Assembly (NCBI GenBank): GCA_903828515.1
Contig: CAIKMD010000007.1
Coordinates: 1,706,706-1,770,705 of the forward strand
Direction of reading: 5' to 3'
Origin: an uncultured Rhodospirillales bacterium
GTDB taxonomy: Bacteria; Pseudomonadota; Alphaproteobacteria; ATCC43930; CGMCC-115725
DNA: 64,000 nucleotides
The notes beneath the pieces are model-generated. The model saw only the letters and a list, made by a program, of their open reading frames with translations. It was not told the origin of the DNA and ran no database searches. Shown one piece after another: positions 41,704 to 51,407 of this stretch. Positions within the stretch are counted from its first letter, which is position 1. Each line of letters starts with the position of its first letter. The position numbers were made by a program, and so were the translations under genes.

Positions 41704-41778
41704 GATTCGAACTCACGGAGAGCTTGCACCCTCGCCGGTTTTCAAGACCGGTGCCTTAAACCGCTCGGCCACCCATCC
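41689..41778 (-). tRNA. tRNA-Ser (TGA anticodon), integration target
   Basis: A 90-nt class II tRNA. Acceptor GGATGGG pairs with CCCATCC, the D-arm is TGGCCGAGCGGTTTAAGGC, anticodon loop TCTTGAA gives TGA, a long variable arm follows, the T-loop is TTCGAAT, and GCCA is encoded. The tRNA is intact because integration restores its 3' end. Confidence 0.97.
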
Positions 41779-41876
41779 GTGACCGCATAATACACAATGA
41801 TGCGGCGTCGGCGAGGTCATGGCCGTGGCGGGACGCGCGATCCTTCGATATAGAGGGGCGCAACGGGAGGAAATTC

Positions 41877-43637
41877 TTGGCGCAGAGGGGAACCGCAGGA
41901 ATCGCGGCGATCGGTGGGTTCGGGCGGGCGCGGGGGCTCGATCCGGCGACGGGCTTGATGCTGGCCGTCGTGCTGGTCTGCTGCGCGATCATCCTGTCGC
42001 TGCTCGGCGCCGTCCTGTGGCTGAGCTTTCGGTTCGGCGGTCCGGGCGATCCGGCCGCGGTCTATTCCCTCGTCAATTACATCGACGTTTTCAGCGACGG
42101 CTTCACCTATCGGGTGATCGCCAACACGCTCGGATTTTCGGGCGTCACTTTGATCGTCGCACTCGCCTTCGGCTTGCCGGCGGCCTGGCTGGTCGAACGC
42201 ACGAACCTGCCCGGCAAGCCGGTGCTGTTCACGCTGATGACCGCCGGGCTGCTCATTCCCGGTTTTGCCGAGGCGATGGGGTGGCTCTTTCTGCTTCATC
42301 CGCGCATCGGGTTGCTGAACACGCTGGTGATGAGCGTGTTCGGCTGGAAGCAGCCTTTGTTCGACATCACCACGATCCTGGGCATGGGGTGGGTGCAGGG
42401 GCTCAACCTCGCGCCGGTCGCCTTCATCATGACAGCGGCGGTGTTTCGCGCGATGGATCCGGCGCTCGAGGAAGCCGCCGAGATGGCGGGCGCCAATGGC
42501 CCGAGCGTCGGCCGGCGCATCACGCTGCGTCTCGCCTGGCCGGGTATCCTCGCCGCCGGCATCTACATCTTCACGATCGGCTTTGCCGCTTTCGACGTGC
42601 CGGCGATCATCGGCTGGAGCAATCGCGTCTTCACGTTCAGCACCTATCTGCTCGTGCAACTGAGTCCGACCGGCGGCGCGCCGGAATATGGCCGCGTCGC
42701 CGCGCTCTCGACTGTTGTCATCGCCTTGGGCCTGACCTTGAGCTGGTGGTACAGCCGATTGCAGATGCAGGGGCACCGCTATGGCGTGGTGACCGGCAAG
42801 GCCTATCGGCCGCGCCTGTTGACACTCGGCTGGCGAAGCTGGATCGCATGGCTTTTCCTCGGCACCTATTTCGTGCTGAGCAAGTTGGTGCCAATCCTGC
42901 TGCTGATCTGGGCCGCGTTGCTGCCCTATTTCCAATTGCCGACCGAGGCTGCTTTCGCGTCGCTGTCACTGACGAATTTCCGCGGGCTGCCGTGGTCGCT
43001 CGCGCTCGACGGCGCCTGGCACACCGCGATCCTCATGGTGATCGTGCCCAGCGTCACATTGGCCTTTTGCCTCGCCTTCTCATGGATCGTGTTGCGCACG
43101 AAGATCCCGCGACGCGCGGTCTTCGATACGATCGCGTTCTTGCCGCATGCGGTCCCGAACGTCGTGTTCGGCGTCGGTGCGTTGCTGCTGGCGTTGTTCG
43201 TCGTTCAGAAAGTGATTCCGCTTTACGGCACGATCTGGATTCTGGCGCTGATCTTCGTGGTCGCGCGCCTGAGCTACGGCACGCGCATCACCAACAACAC
43301 GCTGATGCAGATCCATCGCGACCTCGAGGAGGCAGCGTTCACCGCCGGCGTGTCGCCGCTGATGACGATCTGGCGCGTGGTCGTGCCGCTGCTGGCGCCG
43401 GCCCTGGTCTATGCGTGGCTTTGGATCGCGCTCATGTGCTATCGCGAACTGACATTGGCGGTGTTGCTGACCACGCGCGACAACATCACCCTGCCGGTGG
43501 TGGTCTGGAGCCTCGCCTCGAGCGGCCAGATGGGCAAGAGCGCGGCGCTGGTGCTGGTGCTTCTGGTGGTGCTGGCGCCGCTGATCGCGCTTTACTGGCT
43601 GATCGCGCGAAAGCGGACCGCGCTGATCAACAGCTAG
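41877..43637 (+). CDS. ABC transporter permease, two fused MetI-like domains (FbpB/AfuB type)
   Basis: A 586-residue inner-membrane protein with two homologous permease halves, as in Fe(III)-type ABC importers. The first EAA loop reads LEEAAEMAGANGPSVGRRITLRLAWPG, the second LEEAAFTAGVSPLMTIWRVVVPLLAP. About 12 hydrophobic segments are visible. The start is TTG at 41877 with GGGAGGAA upstream; the frame extends back no further with a better site. It heads a run of genes with two Rieske oxygenases and two binding proteins. No ATPase gene is in the cluster, so that subunit must come from elsewhere. Confidence 0.9.
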   Translation: MAQRGTAGIAAIGGFGRARGLDPATGLMLAVVLVCCAIILSLLGAVLWLSFRFGGPGDPAAVYSLVNYIDVFSDGFTYRVIANTLGFSGVTLIVALAFGLPAAWLVERTNLPGKPVLFTLMTAGLLIPGFAEAMGWLFLLHPRIGLLNTLVMSVFGWKQPLFDITTILGMGWVQGLNLAPVAFIMTAAVFRAMDPALEEAAEMAGANGPSVGRRITLRLAWPGILAAGIYIFTIGFAAFDVPAIIGWSNRVFTFSTYLLVQLSPTGGAPEYGRVAALSTVVIALGLTLSWWYSRLQMQGHRYGVVTGKAYRPRLLTLGWRSWIAWLFLGTYFVLSKLVPILLLIWAALLPYFQLPTEAAFASLSLTNFRGLPWSLALDGAWHTAILMVIVPSVTLAFCLAFSWIVLRTKIPRRAVFDTIAFLPHAVPNVVFGVGALLLALFVVQKVIPLYGTIWILALIFVVARLSYGTRITNNTLMQIHRDLEEAAFTAGVSPLMTIWRVVVPLLAPALVYAWLWIALMCYRELTLAVLLTTRDNITLPVVVWSLASSGQMGKSAALVLVLLVVLAPLIALYWLIARKRTALINS

Positions 43638-43709
43638 TTGCAGGTCCCCCCGTGATTCTTGACAGCAAACGCCAATCGTCAACAGACTGAGGCAACAAGC
43701 GAGGAAACG

Positions 43710-44819
43710 ATGGATCGGGCGGAAAACGAACTCCTGACACAGGTCGGTCCCGGCACGCCGATGGGTGAGGTGCTGCGGCGCTACTGGTGGCCGGTGTGGT
43801 TTTCCGAACAGGTCGACCGCAAGCCGGTGCCGGTGCGGCTCCTCGGTGAAGACTTCATCCTGTTCCGCCAGCCCGACGGCAAGCTCGGCTTCCTCGAACG
43901 CTACTGCGCGCATCGCCGCGTCTCGCTGGAATTCGGCCGCGTCGAAGAAAGCGGCATACGCTGCTGCTATCACGGTTGGAAATACGATTGCAGCGGGCAG
44001 TGCATCGACCAGCCGATGGAACCGGCCGGCAGCAAGCTCAAAGACGAAGTGAAGATGAAGGCCTTCGCGGTGACCGAGGCGGGCGGCCTTGTCTTCGCCA
44101 ATATCGGGCCGCTTCCGGTGCCGGAACTGCCGCGCTTCGACCTGCTCTATCACGACGAGGGGTTGAAGGTTGTCGGTGCCGACGAAGAACATTGCAACTG
44201 GGTCCAGCGGGCCGAAAACACGGTCGACCAGCATCATCTCGGGGTGCTTCACGCCTCGGTCTATCCGCAGATCGCGATGAAGCGCGCCGAGATCGAATGG
44301 CAGGAAACGCCTTACGGGATTCGCGTCCTCGTGCTCGACAAGGCGCGCAAGCCCAAGGTCACGCATTTCATGCTGCCATCGGGCAATCGCTTCACCCAGG
44401 CGCGCGTCGGCGAGAAGCCGAGCCACAACATTCGTCTGCGCGTGCCGGTCGACGACATGCTGACGCGCACGTTCTGGGTCACGACCTATCCCGGCATTAC
44501 CGATCAGGGCAAATTGCGCACCGAGGGCCTGACCCCGACCCAGCGCGGGGTTTATGACCGCGTGCAGGATGGCTGGTGGGATCTGCCCTCGCACGAACAG
44601 GATCGCGCGGCGCAGGAAAGCCAGGGTTTGATCACCGATCGCGCCACCGAATATCTCGGCACGACCGACGCGGGGATCGTGATGTTCCGCCGATTGATGC
44701 GCGACGCGATGCGCGCCGTGGCCGAGGGTCGCGATCCACCGGGCGTCATCCGCGACCCCAATGCCGGGATCATCGATCTCGACGCGACGATGGAAGAGAT
44801 CGGCGCCTTGACGGCCTGA
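43710..44819 (+). CDS. Rieske non-haem iron oxygenase, alpha subunit (copy 1)
   Basis: About 369 residues. The Rieske [2Fe-2S] site is ERYCAHRRVSLEFG (C-x-H) and IRCCYHGWKYDCSGQ (C-x2-H). The mononuclear iron site is AENTVDQHHLGVLHAS (D-x2-H-x4-H). The layout resembles phthalate 4,5-dioxygenase and related O-demethylases. It would hydroxylate or demethylate an aromatic acid, with electrons from a reductase not found here. The start at 43710 has GAGGAA upstream; the frame extends to 43659. A close paralogue follows 49 nt downstream. Confidence 0.92.
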   Translation: MDRAENELLTQVGPGTPMGEVLRRYWWPVWFSEQVDRKPVPVRLLGEDFILFRQPDGKLGFLERYCAHRRVSLEFGRVEESGIRCCYHGWKYDCSGQCIDQPMEPAGSKLKDEVKMKAFAVTEAGGLVFANIGPLPVPELPRFDLLYHDEGLKVVGADEEHCNWVQRAENTVDQHHLGVLHASVYPQIAMKRAEIEWQETPYGIRVLVLDKARKPKVTHFMLPSGNRFTQARVGEKPSHNIRLRVPVDDMLTRTFWVTTYPGITDQGKLRTEGLTPTQRGVYDRVQDGWWDLPSHEQDRAAQESQGLITDRATEYLGTTDAGIVMFRRLMRDAMRAVAEGRDPPGVIRDPNAGIIDLDATMEEIGALTA

Positions 44820-44868
44820 CGACAACAGCGCGACGGGGAAATGCCCGCGCGACAACGGAGGAAGAAGA

Positions 44869-45981
44869 ATGGATCGGGCGGAAAACGAGTTACTGACGCG
44901 GGTCGGCCCCGGCACAAAGATGGGCGACGTGCTGCGTCGCTATTGGTGGCCGGTCTGGTTCACCGAACAGGTCGAGCGCAAGCCGGTGCCGGTGCGGCTG
45001 CTCGGCGAAGATTTTATTCTCTTTCGCCAGCCGGACGGCAAGCTCGGGATGCTCGAACGCTTTTGCGCCCATCGCCGCGTCTCGATGGAATACGGGCGGG
45101 TCGAGGATGGAGGCATACGCTGCTGTTATCACGGCTGGAAATACGATTGCAGCGGCCAATGCGTGGACCAGCCGATGGAGCCCGCGGGCGGCAAGCTCAA
45201 ATCCGAAGTGACGATGAAAGCCTATCCGGTCGAAGAGGCGGGGGGCCTGGTCTTCGCTTATATAGGTCCGCAGCCGACGCCCGTGCTGCCGCAATTCGAT
45301 CTTCTCTACCGCGATGTTGGTCTGACCGTCTGCGGCGCCGATGAGGAGCATTGCAACTGGCTGCAACGCGCCGAGAACATCGTCGACCAGCATCATCTCG
45401 GGGTGCTGCATGCCTCGGTCTATCCGCAACTGGCGTTCAAGCCGATGGACGTCGATTGGGACGAGACCTGGTACGGCATGAAGATCACCGTGCGCAACCA
45501 GAACCGCAAGCCGAACGTCAGCCATTTCGTCCTGCCGTCGAGCAACCGCTTCCCACAGGCGCGGGTCAACACGACGCCGAGCCACAATCTGCGCATCCGC
45601 GTGCCGATCGACGACACGATGACAAGGACCTTCTGGGTGACGATGTATCCCGACATCACCGATCAGGGGAGCCTGCGCACCGAGGGAGTCACGAAGACCG
45701 AACGCGGCGTTTACGAGCGCGTCGAGGACGGCTGGTGGGATCTGCCCTCGCACGAACAGGATCGCGCGGCGCAGGAAAGCCAGGGCCTCATCACCGATCG
45801 TTCGATCGAGTTTCTCGGCACCACCGACATGGGCATTGTGATGTTTCGCCGGATCTTGCGTGACTCGCTGCGCGCCGTCGCCGAAGGTCGCGATCCGCCG
45901 GGTGTGCTGCGCGATGCCAATCGCGGCATCATCGATCTCGACACGGCAATGGACGAAATCGGCGCGCTGACGTCGGCATAA
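44869..45981 (+). CDS. Rieske non-haem iron oxygenase, alpha subunit (copy 2)
   Basis: A 370-residue paralogue of the preceding gene, similar over its full length, with the same Rieske (ERFCAHRRVSMEYG, IRCCYHGWKYDC) and iron (AENIVDQHHLGVLHAS) sites, so both are probably active. Differences cluster in the middle of the catalytic domain (for example AFKPMDVDWDETWYGMKITV), where substrate contacts lie. CGGAGGAAGAAG precedes the start. The duplicate could be specialised for another substrate. Confidence 0.92.
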   Translation: MDRAENELLTRVGPGTKMGDVLRRYWWPVWFTEQVERKPVPVRLLGEDFILFRQPDGKLGMLERFCAHRRVSMEYGRVEDGGIRCCYHGWKYDCSGQCVDQPMEPAGGKLKSEVTMKAYPVEEAGGLVFAYIGPQPTPVLPQFDLLYRDVGLTVCGADEEHCNWLQRAENIVDQHHLGVLHASVYPQLAFKPMDVDWDETWYGMKITVRNQNRKPNVSHFVLPSSNRFPQARVNTTPSHNLRIRVPIDDTMTRTFWVTMYPDITDQGSLRTEGVTKTERGVYERVEDGWWDLPSHEQDRAAQESQGLITDRSIEFLGTTDMGIVMFRRILRDSLRAVAEGRDPPGVLRDANRGIIDLDTAMDEIGALTSA

Positions 45982-46004
45982 GAACAAATCAAAAGGGGAC
46001 GGGG

Positions 46005-47081
46005 ATGAAGGCGATTGCAATCGGGGTCGTCATGGCGATGGCCATGTCCGGCGTATCAACGAGTGTCGCGGCTGCGGCTGAGCCAAACGCCGCGCTGAAA
46101 CAGCTCATCGCGGACGCCAATAAGGAGGGCCGGATCGAACTCCAATGGGGCGCCGGCAATATGGGCGGCAGCGAGGGCGGCGCGTCGTTCGAAAAGGCGA
46201 TGAACCAGAAATTCGGCACCGACATCCGGATCCGCTGGACGCCGGGGCCGTCGCAACCGGAAGTGGCCAGCGCGGTCATCGTATCCAACGCGGCGGGCCA
46301 GGCGCCGCCGACCGACGCCTATCTCGGCACCACGAGTTATCTCGTGCTGCTTTCGGGCAAGAACGTTCTGAAGACGGTCGACTGGCATGGGCTGATGCCC
46401 GAGCGGATCGATCCGGGGATGGTCGAGGCAAACGGCGCCGCCGTGCGCATCTTCACCACGCTGCCGGGCGGCATCATCTACAACGTCAATCTTGCCCCGA
46501 AGCCGCCGACCAGCCTCGCCGATCTGCTGAAACCGGAATGGAAGGGCAAGCTCGCCTCGACGCCTTATGCCGCGTCGTTCGATTTGCTGGGCGCGGACGA
46601 TGTCTGGGGGCGCGAGCGCACGCTCGACTACGCGCGTGCCCTGAGCCAGCAGATCGCCGGCGTCATTCGCTGCACCGATGGCGAGCGTGTCGCGTCGGGC
46701 GAGTTCGTGGCTTTCGCGATGGACTGCACGGGCCGTGACTGGGTGACCTATCAGAAGAAAGGCGCGCCGATCAATCATGTCGTGCCGTCCGACTTCGCGG
46801 CCCAGCGCTATTACTATCTCGGAATCCCGAAGAACTCGGTGCATCCGAACGCGGCGACGCTCTTTGCGCTGTTCGTGTTGACGCCCGAGGGCCAGAGCAT
46901 CATGTGGACGCTCGACCATTTCGATCTTCACAGCTTCCCGGATTCGGGCATGCATGGCGTCGTGCAGGCCTATGTCGATCGCGGGATGAAGTTCAAGGAA
47001 TTCTCCATCGATTGGGCGCGCAAGCATCCCGACATCGACGCGGTCGAAACCGAGGCAGCGAAGATTTTAACAAAGCGGTAG
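46005..47081 (+). CDS. ABC transporter substrate-binding protein, family 1 (copy 1)
   Basis: A 358-residue periplasmic binding protein with signal peptide (MKAIAIGVVMAMAMSGVSTS, then VAAAAEPN). WGAGNMGGSEGGASFEKAMN, DLLKPEWKGKLASTPYAASF, GIPKNSVHPNAATLFALFVL and GQSIMWTLDHFD are typical of AfuA/family 1 binding proteins for iron or organic anions. It fits the permease at 41877. It starts 23 nt after the second Rieske gene and is followed by a close copy. Confidence 0.88.
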   Translation: MKAIAIGVVMAMAMSGVSTSVAAAAEPNAALKQLIADANKEGRIELQWGAGNMGGSEGGASFEKAMNQKFGTDIRIRWTPGPSQPEVASAVIVSNAAGQAPPTDAYLGTTSYLVLLSGKNVLKTVDWHGLMPERIDPGMVEANGAAVRIFTTLPGGIIYNVNLAPKPPTSLADLLKPEWKGKLASTPYAASFDLLGADDVWGRERTLDYARALSQQIAGVIRCTDGERVASGEFVAFAMDCTGRDWVTYQKKGAPINHVVPSDFAAQRYYYLGIPKNSVHPNAATLFALFVLTPEGQSIMWTLDHFDLHSFPDSGMHGVVQAYVDRGMKFKEFSIDWARKHPDIDAVETEAAKILTKR

Positions 47082-47130
47082 AGGCGGGGCTTCAAACCCC
47101 GTCCATCGACAAAATCTCAGGGAGCGGGGA

Positions 47131-48207
47131 ATGAAGACGATTGCGATCGGTATCGGCCTGGCGCTTGCCGTGGCCGCGATGTCAGCGTCGAGGGTTTCGG
47201 CCGCCGAGCCCAATGCCAAGCTGAAACAACTGATCGCCGAGGCGAGCAAGGAAGGCAAGGTCGACCTCGAATGGGGTGCCGGCAATCTGGGCGGCACCGA
47301 CGGCGGCAACGCCTTCGAAAAAGCGATGAATCAGAAATTCGGTACTGATATCCGGATTCGGTGGACGCCAGGTCCGTCGCTGCCCGAGGTGGCGAGCGCG
47401 GTGATCGTTTCGAACGCAGCCGGGCAGGCGCCGCCGACCGACGCCTTCATGAGCACCACCGGATATATCCTTCTACTGTGGAACAAGAACGTTCTGAAGC
47501 CGATCGATTGGGTCGGCTACATGCCCGACCGGATCACGTCGAATATCGTCGAAGCTGACGGCGCCGCCGTGCGTATCTTCACGTCGCTGCCGGGCGGGAT
47601 CGTTTACAACACCAAACTCGCGCCCTTCGCGCCGACGACGCTGATGGATCTCCTGAAGCCCGAATGGAAGGGCAAGATTTCCTCGACGCCTTATGCCGCG
47701 TCGTTCGATCTTCTCGGCTCTGACGACGGGTGGGGCCGCGAGCGCACGCTCGATTATGCGCGCAAACTGAGCCAGCAGATCGCCGGCGTGATGCGGTGCA
47801 CCGACCTCGAACGCGTCGCCACCGGCGAGTTCCTGGCCTTCGCGATGGATTGCAGCGGTCGCGACTGGGTGAACTTCCAGGAGAAAGGCGCGCCAATCAA
47901 TTACGTCGTGCCGGCCGATTTCGGCGGCTTTCGCTATTATTACCTGGCGATCCCGAAGAACTCAGCGCACCCGGCAGCGGCGACGCTCTTTGCGCTGTTC
48001 CTTCAAACGCCCGAAGGCCAGAAAATCATTTGGACGCACGACCACTTCGATCTCCACACCTACCCGGATTCGGGCATGCATGGCGTGGTTCAGGCCTATA
48101 TCGACAAAGGCGTGACGTTCAAGGAATTCACCGTCGGTTGGGCGAAGGTCAATCCCGATATCGACAAGGTCGAAGTCGAGGCCGCGAAGATTTTGACGCA
48201 GCGGTAG
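47131..48207 (+). CDS. ABC transporter substrate-binding protein, family 1 (copy 2)
   Basis: A 358-residue tandem paralogue of the previous gene, equal in length and alike throughout (WGAGNLGGTDGGNAFEKAMN, DLLKPEWKGKISSTPYAASF, AIPKNSAHPAAATLFALFLQ). The signal peptide is MKTIAIGIGLALAVAAMSAS. Two binding proteins with two oxygenases suggest duplicated uptake and oxidation for two related substrates. A palindromic repeat pair follows. Confidence 0.88.
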   Translation: MKTIAIGIGLALAVAAMSASRVSAAEPNAKLKQLIAEASKEGKVDLEWGAGNLGGTDGGNAFEKAMNQKFGTDIRIRWTPGPSLPEVASAVIVSNAAGQAPPTDAFMSTTGYILLLWNKNVLKPIDWVGYMPDRITSNIVEADGAAVRIFTSLPGGIVYNTKLAPFAPTTLMDLLKPEWKGKISSTPYAASFDLLGSDDGWGRERTLDYARKLSQQIAGVMRCTDLERVATGEFLAFAMDCSGRDWVNFQEKGAPINYVVPADFGGFRYYYLAIPKNSAHPAAATLFALFLQTPEGQKIIWTHDHFDLHTYPDSGMHGVVQAYIDKGVTFKEFTVGWAKVNPDIDKVEVEAAKILTQR

Positions 48208-48217
48208 CGCCTTATTT

Positions 48218-48254
48218 CCCTCCCCCCTTGAGGGGGAGGGTTAGGGTGGGGGGG
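48218..48254. repeat. C/G-rich palindromic repeat, copy 1
   Basis: CCCTCCCCCC-TTGA-GGGGGAGGG followed by TTAGGGTGGGGGGG. It forms an inverted pair with 48356-48392, about 100 bp apart, between two plus-strand genes. Confidence 0.75.
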
Positions 48255-48355
48255 TGACAAGCCACCGACGATCGGGATGAATTTGATCGGCGTCAAACAC
48301 AGTTCGGCATCGATTGCTGATGGTCGCGATTGCTTGCGATAACGTCGAACTCATT

Positions 48356-48392
48356 CCCCCCACCCTGGCCCTCCCCCTCAAAGGGGGGAGGG
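48356..48392. repeat. C/G-rich palindromic repeat, copy 2 (inverted)
   Basis: CCCCCCACCCTGGCC, then CTCCCCCTCAAAGGGGGG and AGGG: the reverse orientation of copy 1, so the intervening 101 bp can form the loop of a very large hairpin. Confidence 0.75.
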
Positions 48393-48453
48393 AATCGCCA
48401 CGAAGCCCCGACCATCACCGCGTGTTATAAATGGCCCGGAGAAGGGGCCCCGG

Positions 48454-50052
48454 ATGGAGCAGTTCGATTACGTCATCGTCGGTGCGGGAAGTGCTGGTTG
48501 CGTATTGGCCAACCGGCTTTCCGCCGATCCGCGCAACTCGGTCCTGTTGCTCGAAGCCGGCGGCAAGGACAATTACATCTGGATTCATATCCCGATCGGC
48601 TATCTTTATACCCAGAACAATCCGCGCACCGACTGGTGTTTTCGGACCGAGGCCGAGGACGGGCTCAACGGCCGCGCGTTGAATTATCCGCGCGGGCGCG
48701 TGCTCGGCGGCTGCTCGTCGATCAATGGCATGCTCTATATCCGTGGCCAGTCGCGCGATTACGACACCTGGCGTCAGCTCGGCAATGTCGGCTGGTCGTG
48801 GGACGACGTGCTGCCCTATTTCAAGCGCTCGGAGGATCAGGTGCGCGGCGCCGACGATCATCACGGCGCGGGCGGCGAATGGCGGGTCGAGGAGATGCGC
48901 CTGTCGTGGGAAATCCTCGATGCGTTCCGCGAGGCAGCGGCCGAGACCGGCATCCCCAAGACCGATAATTTCAATCGCGGCGACAACGAAGGCTGCGGCT
49001 ATTTCCAGGTCAATCAGCGTCGCGGCGTGCGTTGGAACACCTCAAAGGCATTCCTGCGTCCGATCCGGCATCGCCCCAATCTGAAAATCGTGACCCACGC
49101 ACAAGCGAGCGGCATCCGCCTCGACGGCAACCGCGCCGTCGGCGTCGATTACACGCGCGACGGCGTCGCCACGTTTGCGGGTGCACGGCGTGAGGTCATC
49201 CTCGCGGCGGGCGCGATCGGCTCGCCGCATCTGATGCAGCTTTCGGGCATCGGCCCTGGCGCGTTGCTGAAAGACCACGGCGTCAACGTCCGCCACGACC
49301 TGGCGGGTGTCGGCGAGAATCTTCAGGATCATCTTCAGATCCGCATGGCCTACAAGGTTCGCAACACCAAAACGCTCAACGAGCGCGCGAACCGCCTACT
49401 GGGGCGCATCGGCATGGGGCTCGAATATTTCCTGATGAAGCGGGGACCGTTGACCATGGCGCCGAGCCAGTTGGGCGCGTTTGCCAAGAGCGATCCGGCG
49501 CTCGCCACCCCCGATCTCGAATATCATGTGCAGCCCTTGAGCCTCGACCGGTTCGGCGAGCCGCCGCATCAGTTTCCCGCGTTTACCGCATCGGTCGCCA
49601 ATATCCGCCCCGAAAGCCGCGGTACCGTGCGTCTGGTCAGCAACGATCCGGCAGTGCACCCGGCGATCAAGCCGAACTATCTGAGCGCGCCGGCCGATCG
49701 ACGTACCGCCGTCGCGGCGATGCGTCTCACCCGCCGCATCGTCGCGGCGCCCGCCCTGCGCCGGTTCGAACCCGAAGAGTTCATGCCGTCATCGGCGGTC
49801 GATACTGAGGCGGAACTGGTGCGCGCCGCCGGCGATATCGCCACGACGATCTTTCACCCGGTCGGCACCTGCAAGATGGGAAACGATGCGATGGCGGTCG
49901 TCGACGATAAGTTGCGCGTGCGCGGCATCGCGGGTCTTCGCATCGCCGATGCATCGGTCATGCCGACGATCACCTCGGGCAATACCAACGCGCCGGTGAT
50001 CATGATCGCAGAAAAGGCCGCCGACATGATTGGCGGGAAGGTGATGGCTTGA
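48454..50052 (+). CDS. GMC-family FAD oxidoreductase (choline dehydrogenase-like)
   Basis: A 532-residue protein. The N-terminal FAD site is FDYVIVGAGSAGCVLANRLS with LLLEAGGKD. GMC motifs appear as YPRGRVLGGCSSINGMLYIRG and IGSPHLMQLSGIGPG. The catalytic His is in TIFHPVGTCKMG, and the end is ITSGNTNAPVIMIAEKAADMI. It would oxidise an alcohol to an aldehyde; the length matches BetA-like enzymes, but the neighbours suggest a role in the same degradative cluster rather than betaine synthesis. Confidence 0.92.
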   Translation: MEQFDYVIVGAGSAGCVLANRLSADPRNSVLLLEAGGKDNYIWIHIPIGYLYTQNNPRTDWCFRTEAEDGLNGRALNYPRGRVLGGCSSINGMLYIRGQSRDYDTWRQLGNVGWSWDDVLPYFKRSEDQVRGADDHHGAGGEWRVEEMRLSWEILDAFREAAAETGIPKTDNFNRGDNEGCGYFQVNQRRGVRWNTSKAFLRPIRHRPNLKIVTHAQASGIRLDGNRAVGVDYTRDGVATFAGARREVILAAGAIGSPHLMQLSGIGPGALLKDHGVNVRHDLAGVGENLQDHLQIRMAYKVRNTKTLNERANRLLGRIGMGLEYFLMKRGPLTMAPSQLGAFAKSDPALATPDLEYHVQPLSLDRFGEPPHQFPAFTASVANIRPESRGTVRLVSNDPAVHPAIKPNYLSAPADRRTAVAAMRLTRRIVAAPALRRFEPEEFMPSSAVDTEAELVRAAGDIATTIFHPVGTCKMGNDAMAVVDDKLRVRGIAGLRIADASVMPTITSGNTNAPVIMIAEKAADMIGGKVMA

Positions 50053-50075
50053 AGGTTGTGGTGAAGATTTCATTT

Positions 50076-50098
50076 CCCTCCCCCTCAAGGGGGGAGGG
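50076..50098. repeat. C/G-rich palindromic repeat, copy 3 (single)
   Basis: CCCTCCCCCTCAAGGGGGG then AGGG, between convergent genes. It lacks the GGGTGGGGG extension and a partner. Confidence 0.65.
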
Positions 50099-50108
50099 TA
50101 AGTAGGTC

Positions 50109-51296
50109 CTACGCCCCGACCATCTCGGCCGGCTTCACCCGTTTCACGTCATGCGCGTGGAGCGCCGGCAACACCGTTTCGCCAAACCGCCGGATCTGTT
50201 CCATGTGCATATCGTGCGGCATGGCGCCGAGATTGACGTTGAGGAGCATGTTGTTGACGCCGGCGTGCTCGGCTTCGTCGATGATGCGCTCGATCACTTC
50301 TTGGGGCGAACCCCAGGCGGTGCGCTCGGCGACGCGTTTCTTGACGTCGTCCATGGTGAAGGCGCCGGTCTTCACCCGGTCGCCCGCCAGCAGGGCTTTG
50401 TTCTCGGGCCGGATGTAATCGTAGGACGCGGGATTGCGCGCGGAGCCCAAGCGGCTCAACGACATCGCGTTACCGTGGCCGAACAACATGTTCTGGAAAT
50501 AGCAGTAATAGGGACCGAACTCCTCGACCGCCTTGTCATGGCTCTCGGCGACATAGGCGTCGGCGAAGAGCATGAGATCGTCGGGCTTGGTGCGCTTGCC
50601 GGTCTTGGTCACGGCCTTGGCGTAATAGCCGATGACGTCCTCGACGATGCCGCGCGCGAATTCGGGCAGCACGATCGGGTAATTGCGCGCCGCCGCCCAA
50701 TCGAGCGTCTCTTTCGAACCAGTAACGGGGATCCAGATCGGCGGATGCGGCTGCTGGAAGGGCTTGGGCCAGATAGAGAGGTCCTTGAAGGTCCAGTATT
50801 TGCCTTCATGCGAGAAGGTTTCCTGGGTCCAGGCCTTCATGATGATGTCGTGCGATTCCTCGAAGCGCTCACGCGCCTCGTTCACCGGCATCGAGAAGAC
50901 GTGGTATTCGCGCGGCGCGCCGCGCGCGAGGCCGACGATGACACGGCCGTCGGAGAACTGATCGGCCATCGCGGTTTCTTCGGCGATCAGCAGCGGATTG
51001 TGCATGGGCAGGAGATGACCCATGACGAAGAATTTGAGCTTCTTGGTGAACTGGGAGGCCGCCGCGATCATCATGTTGGGCGAATTCATCAGCCCGTGCG
51101 GCGTCGTGTGATGCTCGTTGAAGCCGACCCCGTCGAAGCCAAGCTCTTCCATCAACTGCCAGACCTTGAAGTGTTCCTTATAGGTCCGGTTCGCGACCTC
51201 GGGGCGGAAGTACTTGCCCGGCAGCGGATAGGGCAGGTCGGTGAACTGCGTGAATTGCTCGCCATACGGCACGAGATCGAACAGATAAATCTTCAT
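50109..51296 (-). CDS. LLM-class flavin-dependent oxidoreductase
   Basis: A 395-residue luciferase-like monooxygenase: GFDGVGFNEHHTTPHGLMNSPNMMIAAASQ (NEHH motif), LIAEETAMADQFSDGRVIVGLARG, and PPIWIPVTGSKETLDWAAARNYP. Reduced flavin would come from another protein. A second relative lies at 60106-61296. It is on the minus strand, downstream of a class II aldolase gene; the two may form one unit. Confidence 0.88.
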   Translation of the reverse strand: MKIYLFDLVPYGEQFTQFTDLPYPLPGKYFRPEVANRTYKEHFKVWQLMEELGFDGVGFNEHHTTPHGLMNSPNMMIAAASQFTKKLKFFVMGHLLPMHNPLLIAEETAMADQFSDGRVIVGLARGAPREYHVFSMPVNEARERFEESHDIIMKAWTQETFSHEGKYWTFKDLSIWPKPFQQPHPPIWIPVTGSKETLDWAAARNYPIVLPEFARGIVEDVIGYYAKAVTKTGKRTKPDDLMLFADAYVAESHDKAVEEFGPYYCYFQNMLFGHGNAMSLSRLGSARNPASYDYIRPENKALLAGDRVKTGAFTMDDVKKRVAERTAWGSPQEVIERIIDEAEHAGVNNMLLNVNLGAMPHDMHMEQIRRFGETVLPALHAHDVKRVKPAEMVGA

Positions 51297-51407
51297 GGCG
51301 CGCGCAATCTTTCGTTTGGGATGATTCTAGAATCGATGCCGGAAGCAAGCTTGTCCGGCGCGAGACCGGTTGCGATCCCGGCCGGACATCCGATGAGGGA
51401 ACGTGGT

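Noticed and set aside
43080-44915. A 611-codon minus-strand frame over the permease end and first Rieske gene
   Set aside because: It is antisense to two well-supported genes and has no recognisable domain.
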